Below, in pieces: positions 1 through 9,672 of a stretch of DNA of 49,846 nt. The stretch is taken from NCBI GenBank assembly GCA_946415705.1, contig CAMKTN010000016.1:1-49846 (forward strand), written 5' to 3'. Numbering within the stretch: position 1 is the first letter of the stretch; each line of letters starts with the position of its first letter. This DNA comes from an uncultured Prevotellaceae bacterium (lineage in GTDB: Bacteria > Bacteroidota > Bacteroidia > Bacteroidales > Bacteroidaceae). A model generated the notes under the pieces. The model made no database searches and was not told the origin of the DNA. It saw only the letters and a program-made list of their open reading frames with translations. Both the position numbers and the translations under genes were made by a program.

Positions 1-1
1 T

Positions 2-1909
2 TATGCGTTCTATGGTTGCAGTGGCCTAACCTCTGTGACCATCCCCAACAGCGTGACCTCGATTGGCGATGCTACGTTCTATGGTTGCAGTAGCTTGACT
101 TCTGTCACCATTGGCAACAGTGTGACCACGATTGGCGGTTATGCGTTCTCTGGTTGCAGTGGCCTGACCTCAGTCACCATTGGCAACAGTGTGACCACGA
201 TTGGCGGTTATGCGTTCTTTGGCTGTAGTGGCCTGACCTCAGTCACCATTGGCAACAGTGTGACCTCGATTGGCAGTTCTGCGTTCAGGGAATGTAGTGG
301 CCTGACCTCAGTCACCATTGGCAACAGTGTGACCTCGATTGGCAGTTGTGCGTTCTCTTGGTGTAGTGGCCTGACCTCTGTCACCATTCCCAACAGCGTG
401 ACCTCGATTGACGGTGAGGCGTTCTCTGGCTGCCGTGGCCTAACCTCTGTCACCATCCCCAACAGCGTGACCTCGATTGGCATTTGGGCGTTCTCTCGTT
501 GCAGTGGCCTAACCTCTGTCACCATCCCCAACAGCGTGACCTCGATTGGCGAAGGTGCGTTCCGAGATTGCAGTGGCCTGACCTCTGTGACGATTAATAG
601 CAATACTATAGCATCAAAATCCTATGAAAGCTCTTCGACATTAGTTGCACTATTTGGTTCGCAAGTAAAGGAGTATGTGTTTGGCGATGGAGTGGAGAGC
701 ATCGGTAGCTACGCATGTTACAACTGCACAAACATAACCTCCGTCACCATTCCCAACAGCGTGACCTCGATTGGAAGTGATGCGTTCTCTGGTTGTAGTG
801 GCCTGACCTCTGTCACCATTCCCAACAGTGTAACTTCGATAGGCAGTTATGCGTTCCGAGGTTGCAGCGGCTTGACCTCTGTCACCATTCCCAATAGCGT
901 GACCTCGATTGGCTATGAGGCGTTCGATGGCTGCAGTGGTCTGACCTCCATCGCCATCCCCAACAGCGTGACCGAGATTGGCGATTATGCGTTCTCTGGT
1001 TGTAGTGGTCTGACCTCTGTCACCATTCCCAACAGCGTGACCTCGATTGGCTATGAGGCGTTCTATAAATGCAGTGGCCTGACTTCTGTCACCATTCCCA
1101 ATAGCGTGACTTCGATAGGCGGTTCTGCGTTCGAAGGCTGCAGCGGTCTGACCTCTGTCACGATTAATAGCAATGCTATTGCTTCAAAATTCTATTCAAG
1201 CTCCTCGACCTTGTCAGGAATATTTGGTTCGCAAGTAAAGGAGTATGTGTTTGGCGATGGAGTGGAGAGCATCGGTAGCTACGCATGTTACAACTGCACA
1301 AACATGACCTCCGTCACCATTCCCAACAGCGTGACCTCGATTGGCGAATCTGCGTTCCAAGATTGCAGTGGCCTAACCTCTGTCACCATAGGCAACAATG
1401 TGACCTCGATTGGCAGCTCTGCGTTCAATGGTTGCAGCGGCCTGACCTCAGTCACCATTCCCAACAGCGTGACCTCGATTGGCGATTATGCGTTCTATTG
1501 TTGCAGTGGCTTGACCTCCGTCACCATTCCCAAAAGTGTTAAGTCCATAGGGACGTATGCATTTGCTGATTGCATAGGGCTAAATACTGTCACATCATGC
1601 ATAGATATTCCTTTCAATTTGGATAGCAGCGTCTTCACATACACCAACACGAGTTATAATCCTAACACAATATACTATATTGCTACGCTCAATGTTCCAA
1701 AGGGGCGTAAGATGTTATATTCTATGGCAGAAGGATGGAAGCTTTTTGCCAATATACAAGAGTTAGACTTGACAGGACTTGATAGCGTACAATCTGATGT
1801 ACAAGCAGATTACTCGAGATGGGTACGACTCGATGGCACAGAGGTACAAATCAATTTGAAACGCTCAGGAATCTACATCCACAATGGCAAGAAGGTGCTG
1901 GTGAAGTAA
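2..1909 (+). CDS. BspA-like leucine-rich-repeat surface protein (3' part)
   Basis: The frame is open to the left edge, so the true start lies outside the window; the GTG at 35 is only an internal valine. The protein is a run of about 23-residue LRR_5/BspA repeats with core SVTIPNSVTSIG followed by AF and GCSGL, encoded by near-identical 69-bp units. A longer module (SVTINSN, then FGSQVKEYVFGDGVESIG) interrupts the array twice, at about 584-770 and 1157-1333, showing an internal duplication. After the repeats comes a non-repetitive region, and the end, GIYIHNGKKVLVK, resembles the C-terminal tails of secreted Bacteroidetes proteins. By family knowledge such proteins are extracellular and may bind host or dietary ligands; the ligand here is unknown. 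The identity of the repeat family is secure, the function is not. Confidence 0.9.
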   Translation, partial: YAFYGCSGLTSVTIPNSVTSIGDATFYGCSSLTSVTIGNSVTTIGGYAFSGCSGLTSVTIGNSVTTIGGYAFFGCSGLTSVTIGNSVTSIGSSAFRECSGLTSVTIGNSVTSIGSCAFSWCSGLTSVTIPNSVTSIDGEAFSGCRGLTSVTIPNSVTSIGIWAFSRCSGLTSVTIPNSVTSIGEGAFRDCSGLTSVTINSNTIASKSYESSSTLVALFGSQVKEYVFGDGVESIGSYACYNCTNITSVTIPNSVTSIGSDAFSGCSGLTSVTIPNSVTSIGSYAFRGCSGLTSVTIPNSVTSIGYEAFDGCSGLTSIAIPNSVTEIGDYAFSGCSGLTSVTIPNSVTSIGYEAFYKCSGLTSVTIPNSVTSIGGSAFEGCSGLTSVTINSNAIASKFYSSSSTLSGIFGSQVKEYVFGDGVESIGSYACYNCTNMTSVTIPNSVTSIGESAFQDCSGLTSVTIGNNVTSIGSSAFNGCSGLTSVTIPNSVTSIGDYAFYCCSGLTSVTIPKSVKSIGTYAFADCIGLNTVTSCIDIPFNLDSSVFTYTNTSYNPNTIYYIATLNVPKGRKMLYSMAEGWKLFANIQELDLTGLDSVQSDVQADYSRWVRLDGTEVQINLKRSGIYIHNGKKVLVK

Positions 1910-2124
1910 TCCTTCACATTCCCCCCCAACATCCATCTGCTGCCAATGCTCTATCATGAGGGCATTGGTGGCAGTGGCGTATAGAGGATTACAAAATTAT
2001 CCGATTTGGATAATCTATTTTGGATAATTGTTTGGAGGAACAAGCTTCAGAAGGATTGAATGCCGAGACTTCATAAAAACATTTTTTTACAAATTTCATG
2101 CGCACACCGCACAATGATTCATCC

Positions 2125-2154
2125 AGCAGGCTGCATCACACGATGCAGCCTGCT
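2125..2154. repeat. Perfect 13-bp inverted repeat (hairpin)
   Basis: AGCAGGCTGCATC at 2125-2137 is followed by a 4-base loop and its exact complement at 2142-2154. There is no T-run on either side, so it is not a textbook terminator, though it lies about 215 bp after the BspA-like gene. Confidence 0.7.
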
Positions 2155-2183
2155 GCGCAAGGTGATATAGCACGCTGGTGTGT

Positions 2184-2244
2184 ACCCTCTATAGTCTCTC
2201 GTCCGACCCTCTATAGTGTCTGCGCGTAGGGACTATAGAGGGTC
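2184..2244. repeat. Three copies of ACCCTCTATAGT, two direct and one inverted
   Basis: Direct copies start at 2184 and 2206 (22 bp apart). The inverted copy at 2232-2243 can pair with the second to give a 13-bp stem (2205-2217 with 2232-2244). Function unknown. Confidence 0.7.
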
Positions 2245-2370
2245 AGGCGAGGGAGTAGTAGTGTCCTTGACGTAGAGAGCAGTTTTTTCTTCGAGATAGC
2301 TTACAACCTTACACCTCGCGCAAAATGGCTGCAATTGATTGTAGTACAGTAGATTGCGGCGCGCGTCACC

Positions 2371-2480
2371 CTGCGCAACCTCGCGCAAGGTCGCGCAAGG
2401 TCGCGCAAGGTCGCGCAAACTAGGTGCTGGGGCTGGCTGCGTGTAGGGTTGCGTGAGGTTGCGCGAGGTTGCGTAGGGGT
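2371..2480. repeat. 10-bp tandem repeat TCGCGCAAGG with inverted companion array
   Basis: Units at 2381, 2391 and 2401 are identical and 2411 is a near copy; 2371-2380 is a diverged unit. About 30 bp further, 2449-2480 carries the complementary motif (GAGGTTGCGC type), so the arrays could fold on each other. Confidence 0.75.
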
Positions 2481-2780
2481 GAGCGCGGGATAATGGGTTG
2501 TTTTTCATGGGAGTTATGAGGATTCTGCGCGAGGTGTGAGGTTTCTCGATGATTCGGCGATTTTTTGGCAGGAGAGACCGATGCTTTTTGCAGGAGAGAC
2601 CTTATTGTTGTTCGGTCGCGATGGAACAACGAGAGGATCTAGGTCCTCGTGCCGTAGGACGTAGGTCTTATGGCTTGAAGGCCTATGTCTTATGGCTTGA
2701 AGACGTAGGTCTTCAGGCGTGTCCCATTAGTGGGACTCGGTAGAAGAGCTAGGGGCGTTCGTTAAAAAAGAGCAAAAGTT

Positions 2781-2811
2781 TTGGCTGTGTCGCGGAAAAG
2801 CAGTACTTTTG
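2781..2811 (+). promoter_or_regulatory. Bacteroidetes-type promoter of guaB
   Basis: TTG at 2781-2783, a 20-base spacer and TACTTTTG at 2804-2811 match the TTG-N19-21-TAnnTTTG consensus of Bacteroidetes sigma factor. The guaB ATG follows 28 bases downstream. Confidence 0.8.
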
Positions 2812-2821
2812 CACGCAATAA

Positions 2822-4318
<1,497 letters not shown>

Positions 4319-4320
4319 AG

Positions 4321-4354
4321 GACCCTCCCCCTGCCCTCCCTTGTAGGGAGGGAG
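4321..4354 (-). repeat. GC-rich palindromic element, intergenic copy 1
   Basis: Starts 2 bp after the guaB stop with GACCCTCCCCCTG; core CTCCCT-TGT-AGGGAG at 4336-4350. Reverse orientation (GACCC end first). May act as a 3' hairpin of guaB mRNA. Confidence 0.85.
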
Positions 4355-4392
4355 TGGTCACCATTCAAGAATAGAATACATTAGTAATAACG

Positions 4393-5856
4393 ATGAAAAA
4401 ATTTTCTGTAATAGTATCTACATTTCTGATTGCAGCAACCCTCATGGCACAAGTAACTACTCCCCTCCCTGCTGATAGGGAGGGGCTGGGGGAGAGTCTT
4501 GATCCCGTCGTCATGCGCATCAATGGCAAGGATGTGCTGCGCTCGGAGTTTGAGTACAACTATAACAAGAACAACACCGAAGGCGTCATCGACAAGAAGA
4601 CCGTGGACGAGTACGTGGATCTCTTCATCAACTACAAGCTGAAGGTGGAGGCCGCGTTGGACGCCCGTTTCGACACGCTCGCCAGCTATCAGAAGGAGTT
4701 CCGCGAATACCGCGACCAGCAGATCCGTCCGCTCCTCGTCACCCCCGCTGCTGAGGAGCAGGAAGTGCGTGATTATTACGACAAGATGCTGGAACAGCTC
4801 GACGGCAAGGAGCTGCTCATGCCCGCTCACATCTTCGTGCGTGTCATGCAGCAGTCCACACCCGAACAGCAGGCAGCTGCCAAGGCCCGCATCGACTCCA
4901 TCTATGCCTGCCTGCAGGAGGGTGAGGATTTCGCCGCCCTGGCTGCCAAGAGCTCCGAGGACCCCGGCACCGCCCAGCGCGGCGGCGTCATCGGGTGGAT
5001 CGGCCCCAAGCAGTTGCTCAAGGAGGTGGAGGATGCCTGCTATGCCCTGCAGAAGGATGAGGTGGCCGCGCCGCTGCTCTCCACCGTGGGCTGGCACATC
5101 CTGAAGCTTGTGGACAAGAAGCCCCTGGAGCCCTATGACACGCTGGCCCCCCGCATCCGTCAGTTCCTGGAGCAGCGCGGCATGAAGGACCGCATCGCCA
5201 ATGCGCTCGTCGATAGCCTCTCCAAGCAGAGCGGCAAGACGCTGGAGCAGGTGATGGACGAGGAGACGGCCCGCCTGTGTGCAGAGGATGAGGAGCTGAA
5301 GTACCTGGTGCAGGAGTACCACGACGGCTTGCTCTTCTATGAGATCTGCCAGCGTCAGGTCTGGGAACCCGCCTCGAAGGACACCCTCGCTCTGGAGCAG
5401 TACTTCAAGCAGAACAAGAAGGCCTACGCCTTCGAGAAACCTCACTATGCCGGTGCGCTCCTGCAGGCCATCAACCCCGATGTCCTCAAGCAGGTGCAGA
5501 AGACCCTGAAGGGCAAGCCCGAGGACCAATGGGCCGGCATCGTGAAGACGCAGATCAACAAGGACAGCGTGCAGGTGCGCTTCGACCGTCGCGTCTTTGT
5601 GCAGGGCGAGAACGCCATGGTGGACTCCCTCGCCTTTGGCGTGAAGGAGGGCAAGACCCGCATCAACGCGAAATACCCTGCCGTGGGGCTCATCGGACGT
5701 AAGCTCAAGAAAGGTCCGCAGCTATGGACCGATGTCAGCGCACAGGTCGTCGCCGACTACCAGGCTGTCAAGGAGAAGGAGTTCGTGGAAGAGCTGCGCC
5801 GCCGCTACTCGTTCGAGGTATTCCAGGACGCATTAAACACCGTTAATAAGCATTGA
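4393..5856 (+). CDS. Periplasmic parvulin-type peptidyl-prolyl isomerase
   Basis: Predicted periplasmic chaperone/isomerase for outer-membrane or secreted proteins, 487 residues. A signal peptide (MKKFSVIVSTFLIAATLMAQ) is followed by a palindromic-element insertion encoding TPLPADREGLGES (about residues 23-35), then a SurA-like N-terminal helical region (NGKDVLRSEFEYNYNKN). A PpiC/parvulin domain spans about residues 140-238 (MPAHIFVRVM to GWHILKLVDKK, with the typical SEDPGTAQRGG). The C-terminal half is unassigned. The next gene, another SurA-type protein, begins 4 bp after the stop, so the two are surely co-transcribed. The family is clear; the substrate is inferred only from neighbours (surA, ostA). 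Confidence 0.9.
   Translation: MKKFSVIVSTFLIAATLMAQVTTPLPADREGLGESLDPVVMRINGKDVLRSEFEYNYNKNNTEGVIDKKTVDEYVDLFINYKLKVEAALDARFDTLASYQKEFREYRDQQIRPLLVTPAAEEQEVRDYYDKMLEQLDGKELLMPAHIFVRVMQQSTPEQQAAAKARIDSIYACLQEGEDFAALAAKSSEDPGTAQRGGVIGWIGPKQLLKEVEDACYALQKDEVAAPLLSTVGWHILKLVDKKPLEPYDTLAPRIRQFLEQRGMKDRIANALVDSLSKQSGKTLEQVMDEETARLCAEDEELKYLVQEYHDGLLFYEICQRQVWEPASKDTLALEQYFKQNKKAYAFEKPHYAGALLQAINPDVLKQVQKTLKGKPEDQWAGIVKTQINKDSVQVRFDRRVFVQGENAMVDSLAFGVKEGKTRINAKYPAVGLIGRKLKKGPQLWTDVSAQVVADYQAVKEKEFVEELRRRYSFEVFQDALNTVNKH
4459..4498 (+). repeat. Palindromic element inside ppiC-like gene
   Basis: Forward copy (ACTCCCCTCCCT, loop, AGGGAGGGGCTGGGGG). It reads in frame as TPLPADREGLGES directly after the predicted signal-peptide end. 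Confidence 0.9.
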
Positions 5857-5860
5857 TCTG

Positions 5861-7243
5861 ATGATATTTGCTCATATCAAACGTTTCATGGCATTTGTGC
5901 TCCTCGTGATGGGAGCACAATTGTCGTCTTTTGCCCAATCGCTGGGGAATGTCGTGGACGAGGTCGTCTGGGTGGTTGGCGATGAGGCCATCTTGCGCAG
6001 TGATGTAGAAAAGGTACGCACGCAGATGTCGCGCGTGACCGGCAATCCCTACTGCGTCATCCCTGAGAACCTGGCCATTCAGAAACTCTTCCTGCACCAG
6101 GCACAGCTGGACAGCATCACGGTGGAGACGGAGACCGTCAACCGCTATGTCGAGGCACAGATTAACCAATGGGTGCAGGCCGCCGGCTCCAAGGAGAAGC
6201 TCGAGGAGTACCGTAATATGACGATGGCCCAGATCCGCGAGGAGACCTTCGACCTGGTACGCGACAACCAGATTATGGAACTCGAGCGCACGCATCTCAC
6301 CAAGGACATCAAGGTGACGCCCGCCGAGGTGCGCCATTTCTTCAAGGACATCCCCGAGGACTCGCTGCCACTCATCCCCACACAGGTGGAGGTGGAGCTC
6401 CTGGCCGAGCATCCGCGCATCCAGCCCGAGGAGATCGAGCGCGTGAAGTCGCTGCTGCGCGAGTATGCCGAGCGCATCCAGAGTGGCTCCTCCAGCTTCT
6501 CCACGCTCGCCATCCTCTACAGCGAGGACCCGGGCTCCGCACGTCAGGGCGGCGAGATGGACTACATGGGTAAGATGGAGCTGGACCCCGCCTTCGCCAA
6601 CGCCGCCTGGAGTCTCAACGACCCCAAGAAGGTGTCGAAGATCGTGGAGTCGCAGTTCGGCTATCATATCATCCAGCTCGTAGATAAGCGTGGCGACAAG
6701 CTCAAGCTGCGCCATATCCTCAAGAAACCGCGTGTGGAACAGGCCGACATCGATGCCGCCCTCTCGCGTCTGGACTCCATCGCCAAGGACATCCGCAACG
6801 GCGTCTTCACCTTCGAGGAAGCTGCCTCGCGCCTCTCCGACGATGTTGATTCCCGTGCGAATAAGGGCTTGATGTTCAATGTCACACAGGACGAAACCAC
6901 AGGTGAGCGCATCCGCACCTCGCGCTTCAAGATGGGTGAGCTGCCCACGGAGGTGGCACGTATGGTGGAGTCGATGCAGGTGGGCGATGTCTCCAACTCC
7001 TTCACAATGATCGACAAGAAAGGCAAGGAGCAGTGCTGCATCGTCAAGCTGAAGAACCGCATCCCCGCCCATGCCGCCACCATCACCGAGGACTTCCAGG
7101 TCCTCAGCCAGATCGTGCGCCGCCACCTCTCCGAGGAGTTCCTCAACAAGTGGATTCGTGACAAGCAACGCACCACCTACATCCGCATCAACCCCGACTG
7201 GGTGAACTGCGAGTTCCAGTACCCGGGGTGGGTGAAAGAGTAA
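5861..7243 (+). CDS. surA: SurA-like periplasmic chaperone with parvulin domains
   Basis: Probable folding factor for outer-membrane proteins in the periplasm, 460 residues, close to E. coli SurA length. It has a signal peptide (hydrophobic MAFVLLVMGAQLSSFAQ), then the SurA N-terminal domain with VVGDEAILRSDVE. A parvulin domain at about residues 170-268 includes YSEDPGSARQGGEMDYMG and GYHIIQLVD, and a second parvulin-like segment follows at about 278-390 (LKLRHILKKP onward). The start at 5861 leaves a few residues before the hydrophobic core; the Met ten codons in is an alternative. It is preceded by a paralogous isomerase and followed by an OstA-like gene, a layout suited to envelope biogenesis. 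Confidence 0.92.
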   Translation: MIFAHIKRFMAFVLLVMGAQLSSFAQSLGNVVDEVVWVVGDEAILRSDVEKVRTQMSRVTGNPYCVIPENLAIQKLFLHQAQLDSITVETETVNRYVEAQINQWVQAAGSKEKLEEYRNMTMAQIREETFDLVRDNQIMELERTHLTKDIKVTPAEVRHFFKDIPEDSLPLIPTQVEVELLAEHPRIQPEEIERVKSLLREYAERIQSGSSSFSTLAILYSEDPGSARQGGEMDYMGKMELDPAFANAAWSLNDPKKVSKIVESQFGYHIIQLVDKRGDKLKLRHILKKPRVEQADIDAALSRLDSIAKDIRNGVFTFEEAASRLSDDVDSRANKGLMFNVTQDETTGERIRTSRFKMGELPTEVARMVESMQVGDVSNSFTMIDKKGKEQCCIVKLKNRIPAHAATITEDFQVLSQIVRRHLSEEFLNKWIRDKQRTTYIRINPDWVNCEFQYPGWVKE

Positions 7244-7263
7244 AGAAGAAATCTCCCCCGACA

Positions 7264-7300
7264 GACCCACCCCCCTGCCCCTCCCTTGCAGGGAGGGGAG
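7264..7300 (-). repeat. Palindromic element between surA and ostA-like gene
   Basis: Reverse-orientation copy (GACCCACCCCCCTG, core CTCCCTTGCAGGGAG) 20 bp after the surA stop. Confidence 0.88.
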
Positions 7301-7326
7301 TATATACCGAACAAGATTAGAGCTCA

Positions 7327-9141
7327 TTGAAAGCGCGATATCCCTTTTTATTCATCACGATTCTCTTTGCTATTTGTTCAATAGCAAGTGTTTCTACTCC
7401 CCTCCCTACAAGGGAGGGGCAGGGGGGAGGGTCTGCTGCTACATCTCGTCCAAAAGGCTCGCTCATCATCCTCTTGCACTCCGATGAGCTTTATTTCAAC
7501 CAGCGCATCCATCGCGAGGCACAGATCCTGGTAGGCAATGTGCGCTTCCGCCATGACGACGTCATCCTCACCTGCGACAGCGCCCTCTACTACCAGAACA
7601 GCAACTCCTTCGATGCCTTCGGCCATGTGGTCATGAACCAGGCCGACACGCTCATCCTCAATTCCGACGTCCTCTACTACGACGGCTTCGACCAGTTGGC
7701 CATGGCGCGCTACAATGTGGTCCTCAAGCACCGCGACAGCCGCCTCTACTGCGACAGCCTCGACTACGACCGCCTCTACGACCTCGGGTACTTTTTCCAG
7801 GGCGGCAAGCTGGTGGACAGCGAGAACACGCTGACGAGCGAGTGGGGCCAGTATTGTCCTGCCACGCGCGAGGCCATCTTCAACTATAATGTCGATTTGA
7901 AGAACCCGCGTTTCACGCTCATCAGCGACACCCTCCACTACAACACGGGCACGGAGATTGCCCGCATCGTGGGACCCTCCAATATCGACAACGGCGACAA
8001 CCACATCTATAGCGAGCGTGGCACCTACGACACCCGCACCGACCGCGCCCACCTCCTGGAGCGTTCCATCGTCAGCAACAAAGGGCGCACCGTGACCGCT
8101 GACAGTCTCGACTATATCGGCGAGGGCGCCATCTCCAAGGGTTTCGGCAATGTCGTCAGCGTTGACGAAGTCAACAAGAACATGCTCACGGGCCACTATG
8201 CCCTCTATGCCGACTCCATCGGCTATGCCGAGGCCACGGACAGCGCCGTGCTCATCGACTTCTCGCAGCGTGACAGCTTCTTTGTCCATGCCGACACCTT
8301 CAAGCTGTTCACCTACGACATCAACACCGACAGCGTGTGGCGCGAGATGCGTGCCTACCACCATGTCCGCGCTTTCCGTCGCGACCTACAGGCCGTCTGC
8401 GACTCCATGGTCTATCTCTCCATCGACTCCACGCTAACCATGTACCGCGACCCCATCGTGTGGCAGGAAGGCCAGCAGCTGCTGGGCGAGGAGATCAAGG
8501 CGTGGATGAACGATTCCACCATTGATTCCACCCATGTCATCCGTCAGGCACTCTCCGTGGAGCGGCTGGACTCCATGTGCTACAACCAAGTCGCCGGCAA
8601 TATCATGCGCTCCTACTTCCGCAATGGCGAGATGTATCTCACCGTCACCGCTGGCAACGTGATTACGAAGTACTACCCCTACGACTCCGACAGCCTGATG
8701 ATAGGGCTTTTGCATGCTGAGGGCTCCCTCCTCAACCTCTATATGGCTGAACGCAGGGTCTCCAAGATCATGTTCGATGGCCAGTCCGAGGGATGTCTGC
8801 ATCCCTTGGCGCTTGTCACCCCCGAACAGCGCTACCTCTCTAACTTCCAGTGGTTCGACTATGTCCGTCCCGTCAGCAAGGACGACATCTTCGAATGGCG
8901 CCCCAAGAAGCCCGGCACCGAGCTCAAGCCCTCCATCCGCCACACCGGTCCCAAGCGCCGCCGCCCACCCGTAGCCACTCCGCCCAAGGCGGAAGCGCAA
9001 GAGGTGCCAAAGGTTCAAGAGGTTCAAGGAGTTCAAGAAGTTCAAGAGGTCCAAGAAGTTCAAGAGGTTCAGGAAACTCAGGAGATTCAAGAGGTTCAAG
9101 AAGTTCCAGAAGTTCAAGAAGTTCCAGCCCCTAATCCTTAA
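7327..9141 (+). CDS. OstA-like (LptA/LptD N-domain family) envelope protein
   Basis: Probable periplasmic lipopolysaccharide-transport protein. A TTG codon at 7327 is the only start that keeps the whole signal peptide (KARYPFLFITILFAICSIAS). Right after it a palindromic element encodes [13 protein letters not shown]. The mature protein has the repeating beta-strand pattern of OstA/LptA domains (ILVGNVRFRHDDVILTCDSA; ALYYQNSNSFDAFGHVVM), repeated several times over about residues 45-330. The extreme C-terminus is low complexity: a proline-rich stretch, then about a dozen EVQ triplets made by a 9-bp DNA repeat. The repeat tail is probably disordered. Its place after surA supports outer-membrane biogenesis. 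Family call firm, exact role in LPS export inferred. Confidence 0.85.
   Translation: MKARYPFLFITILFAICSIASVSTPLPTREGQGGGSAATSRPKGSLIILLHSDELYFNQRIHREAQILVGNVRFRHDDVILTCDSALYYQNSNSFDAFGHVVMNQADTLILNSDVLYYDGFDQLAMARYNVVLKHRDSRLYCDSLDYDRLYDLGYFFQGGKLVDSENTLTSEWGQYCPATREAIFNYNVDLKNPRFTLISDTLHYNTGTEIARIVGPSNIDNGDNHIYSERGTYDTRTDRAHLLERSIVSNKGRTVTADSLDYIGEGAISKGFGNVVSVDEVNKNMLTGHYALYADSIGYAEATDSAVLIDFSQRDSFFVHADTFKLFTYDINTDSVWREMRAYHHVRAFRRDLQAVCDSMVYLSIDSTLTMYRDPIVWQEGQQLLGEEIKAWMNDSTIDSTHVIRQALSVERLDSMCYNQVAGNIMRSYFRNGEMYLTVTAGNVITKYYPYDSDSLMIGLLHAEGSLLNLYMAERRVSKIMFDGQSEGCLHPLALVTPEQRYLSNFQWFDYVRPVSKDDIFEWRPKKPGTELKPSIRHTGPKRRRPPVATPPKAEAQEVPKVQEVQGVQEVQEVQEVQEVQETQEIQEVQEVPEVQEVPAPNP
7396..7433 (+). 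repeat. Palindromic element inside ostA-like gene
   Basis: Forward copy in frame, read as [13 protein letters not shown], immediately after the signal peptide, the same position as in the ppiC-like gene. Confidence 0.92.
9000..9128 (+). repeat. 9-bp tandem repeat encoding (EVQ)n
   Basis: Imperfect CAAGAGGTT/CAAGAAGTT units in frame at the 3' end of the OstA-like gene. Unit number changes would lengthen or shorten the tail without a frameshift. Confidence 0.85.
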
Positions 9142-9143
9142 TC

Positions 9144-9195
9144 TCTCAATTCTCAATTTTCAATTTTCAATTCTCAATTTTCAATTCTCAATTAA
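9144..9195. repeat. TCAATTTTCAATTC spacer repeat
   Basis: Nearly the whole spacer between the OstA-like gene and the next gene is CTCAATT/TTCAATT units. The same array type fills the spacers at 26268-26326 and 37534-37604. Confidence 0.85.
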
Positions 9196-9198
9196 GAA

Positions 9199-9495
9199 AT
9201 GTCTCTCTTCTCCACCCGTGAACCACGCCGCTTCCGCGGTGTCCACATATACACCTCCGAACGTCAGGAGAAACTCGACCGCCTCGTCGAGGATGCCAAG
9301 CGCGAGGAGCAGATAGAGCGCGGCGAGACGCCCGACTACAAGCCCGACATCGCCTCCTATCGCGGTAAGTTTGCCAAGAACCTCAAGAAGGCCGATCCCG
9401 ACCGCCGTCGCCTGCACCCGGGCGTCGCCATCGCCATCATCGTTGTCCTCCTCATCCTCTGGCACTACCTCCTCACAGGGAGTTTCCGATTCTAA
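9199..9495 (+). CDS. Small C-terminally membrane-anchored protein, unknown function
   Basis: 98 residues. The N-terminal 70 are charged and partly helical (SERQEKLDRLVEDAKREEQI). One hydrophobic segment, GVAIAIIVVLLILWHYLL, lies at about residues 74-92, close to the C-terminus, suggesting a tail-anchored or single-pass inner-membrane protein with the charged part in the cytoplasm. I do not recognise a family. It lies between ostA-like and mutL on the same strand, with a palindromic element starting 2 bp after its stop. Normal codon use and the clean spacing make it a likely real gene. Confidence 0.75.
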   Translation: MSLFSTREPRRFRGVHIYTSERQEKLDRLVEDAKREEQIERGETPDYKPDIASYRGKFAKNLKKADPDRRRLHPGVAIAIIVVLLILWHYLLTGSFRF

Positions 9496-9496
9496 A

Positions 9497-9530
9497 GACC
9501 CACCCCCAACCCCTCCCGTCAGGGAGGGGG
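9497..9530 (-). repeat. Palindromic element after small membrane protein gene
   Basis: Reverse copy beginning 2 bp after the TAA; core CTCCCGTCAGGGAG. Confidence 0.88.
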
Positions 9531-9630
9531 GCCTCTCCCCTCCCATTAGTGATGAGGCTCCGACACGTCATTCTATATATGCAATATTTACAATTCCAAA
9601 ATATAACCCAATAACCCTCTAAGTGCCAGC

Positions 9631-9668
9631 CTCTCCCCTCCCTGACGGGAGGGGTTGGGGGTGGGTCT
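9631..9668 (+). repeat. Palindromic element just upstream of mutL
   Basis: Forward copy ending 5 bp before the mutL ATG. Its G-rich arm occupies the place where a ribosome-binding site would be. Together with the 9497 copy it forms an inverted pair about 100 bp apart. Confidence 0.88.
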
Positions 9669-9672
9669 TCTA

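Larger units (their letters stand above)
1910..2803. other. Gene-free spacer of about 0.9 kb packed with short repeats
   Basis: I see no convincing gene here; open frames in it translate into simple repeats. It holds: GGATAAT half-sites at 1996-2002 (inverted), 2008-2014 and 2022-2028; a perfect 13-bp hairpin at 2125-2154; three ACCCTCTATAGT copies at 2184, 2206 and (inverted) 2232; four tandem 10-bp TCGCGCAAGG units at 2381-2420 with degenerate inverted copies at about 2449-2480; a direct repeat with core GCAGGAGAGACC at about 2569 and 2592; GACGTAGGTCTT/TATGGCTTGAAG repeats at about 2658-2715; and GTCCCATTAGTGGGAC at 2721-2736. Confidence 0.7.

Noticed and set aside
208..603. Open frame on the minus strand inside the BspA-like gene
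   Set aside because: It is the antisense reading of the 69-bp repeats (repeating MVTEVRPLQ units) and has no independent gene signals.
2233..2743. Short open frames in the spacer before guaB
   Set aside because: They translate tandem 10-bp and direct repeats (ATLREVAQ-type strings) and have no start-region or family support.
5843..7327. 494-codon minus-strand frame opposite surA
   Set aside because: Long antisense frames are common in this GC-rich DNA; the sequence is His/Leu/Val-rich, without motifs, and surA on the other strand is certain. The same applies to the long frames opposite guaB, ostA-like, mutL, the exporter genes and leuA.
9655..9672. TTG start of mutL at 9655
   Set aside because: It would begin inside the palindromic element; the ATG at 9673 gives the exact family N-terminus.
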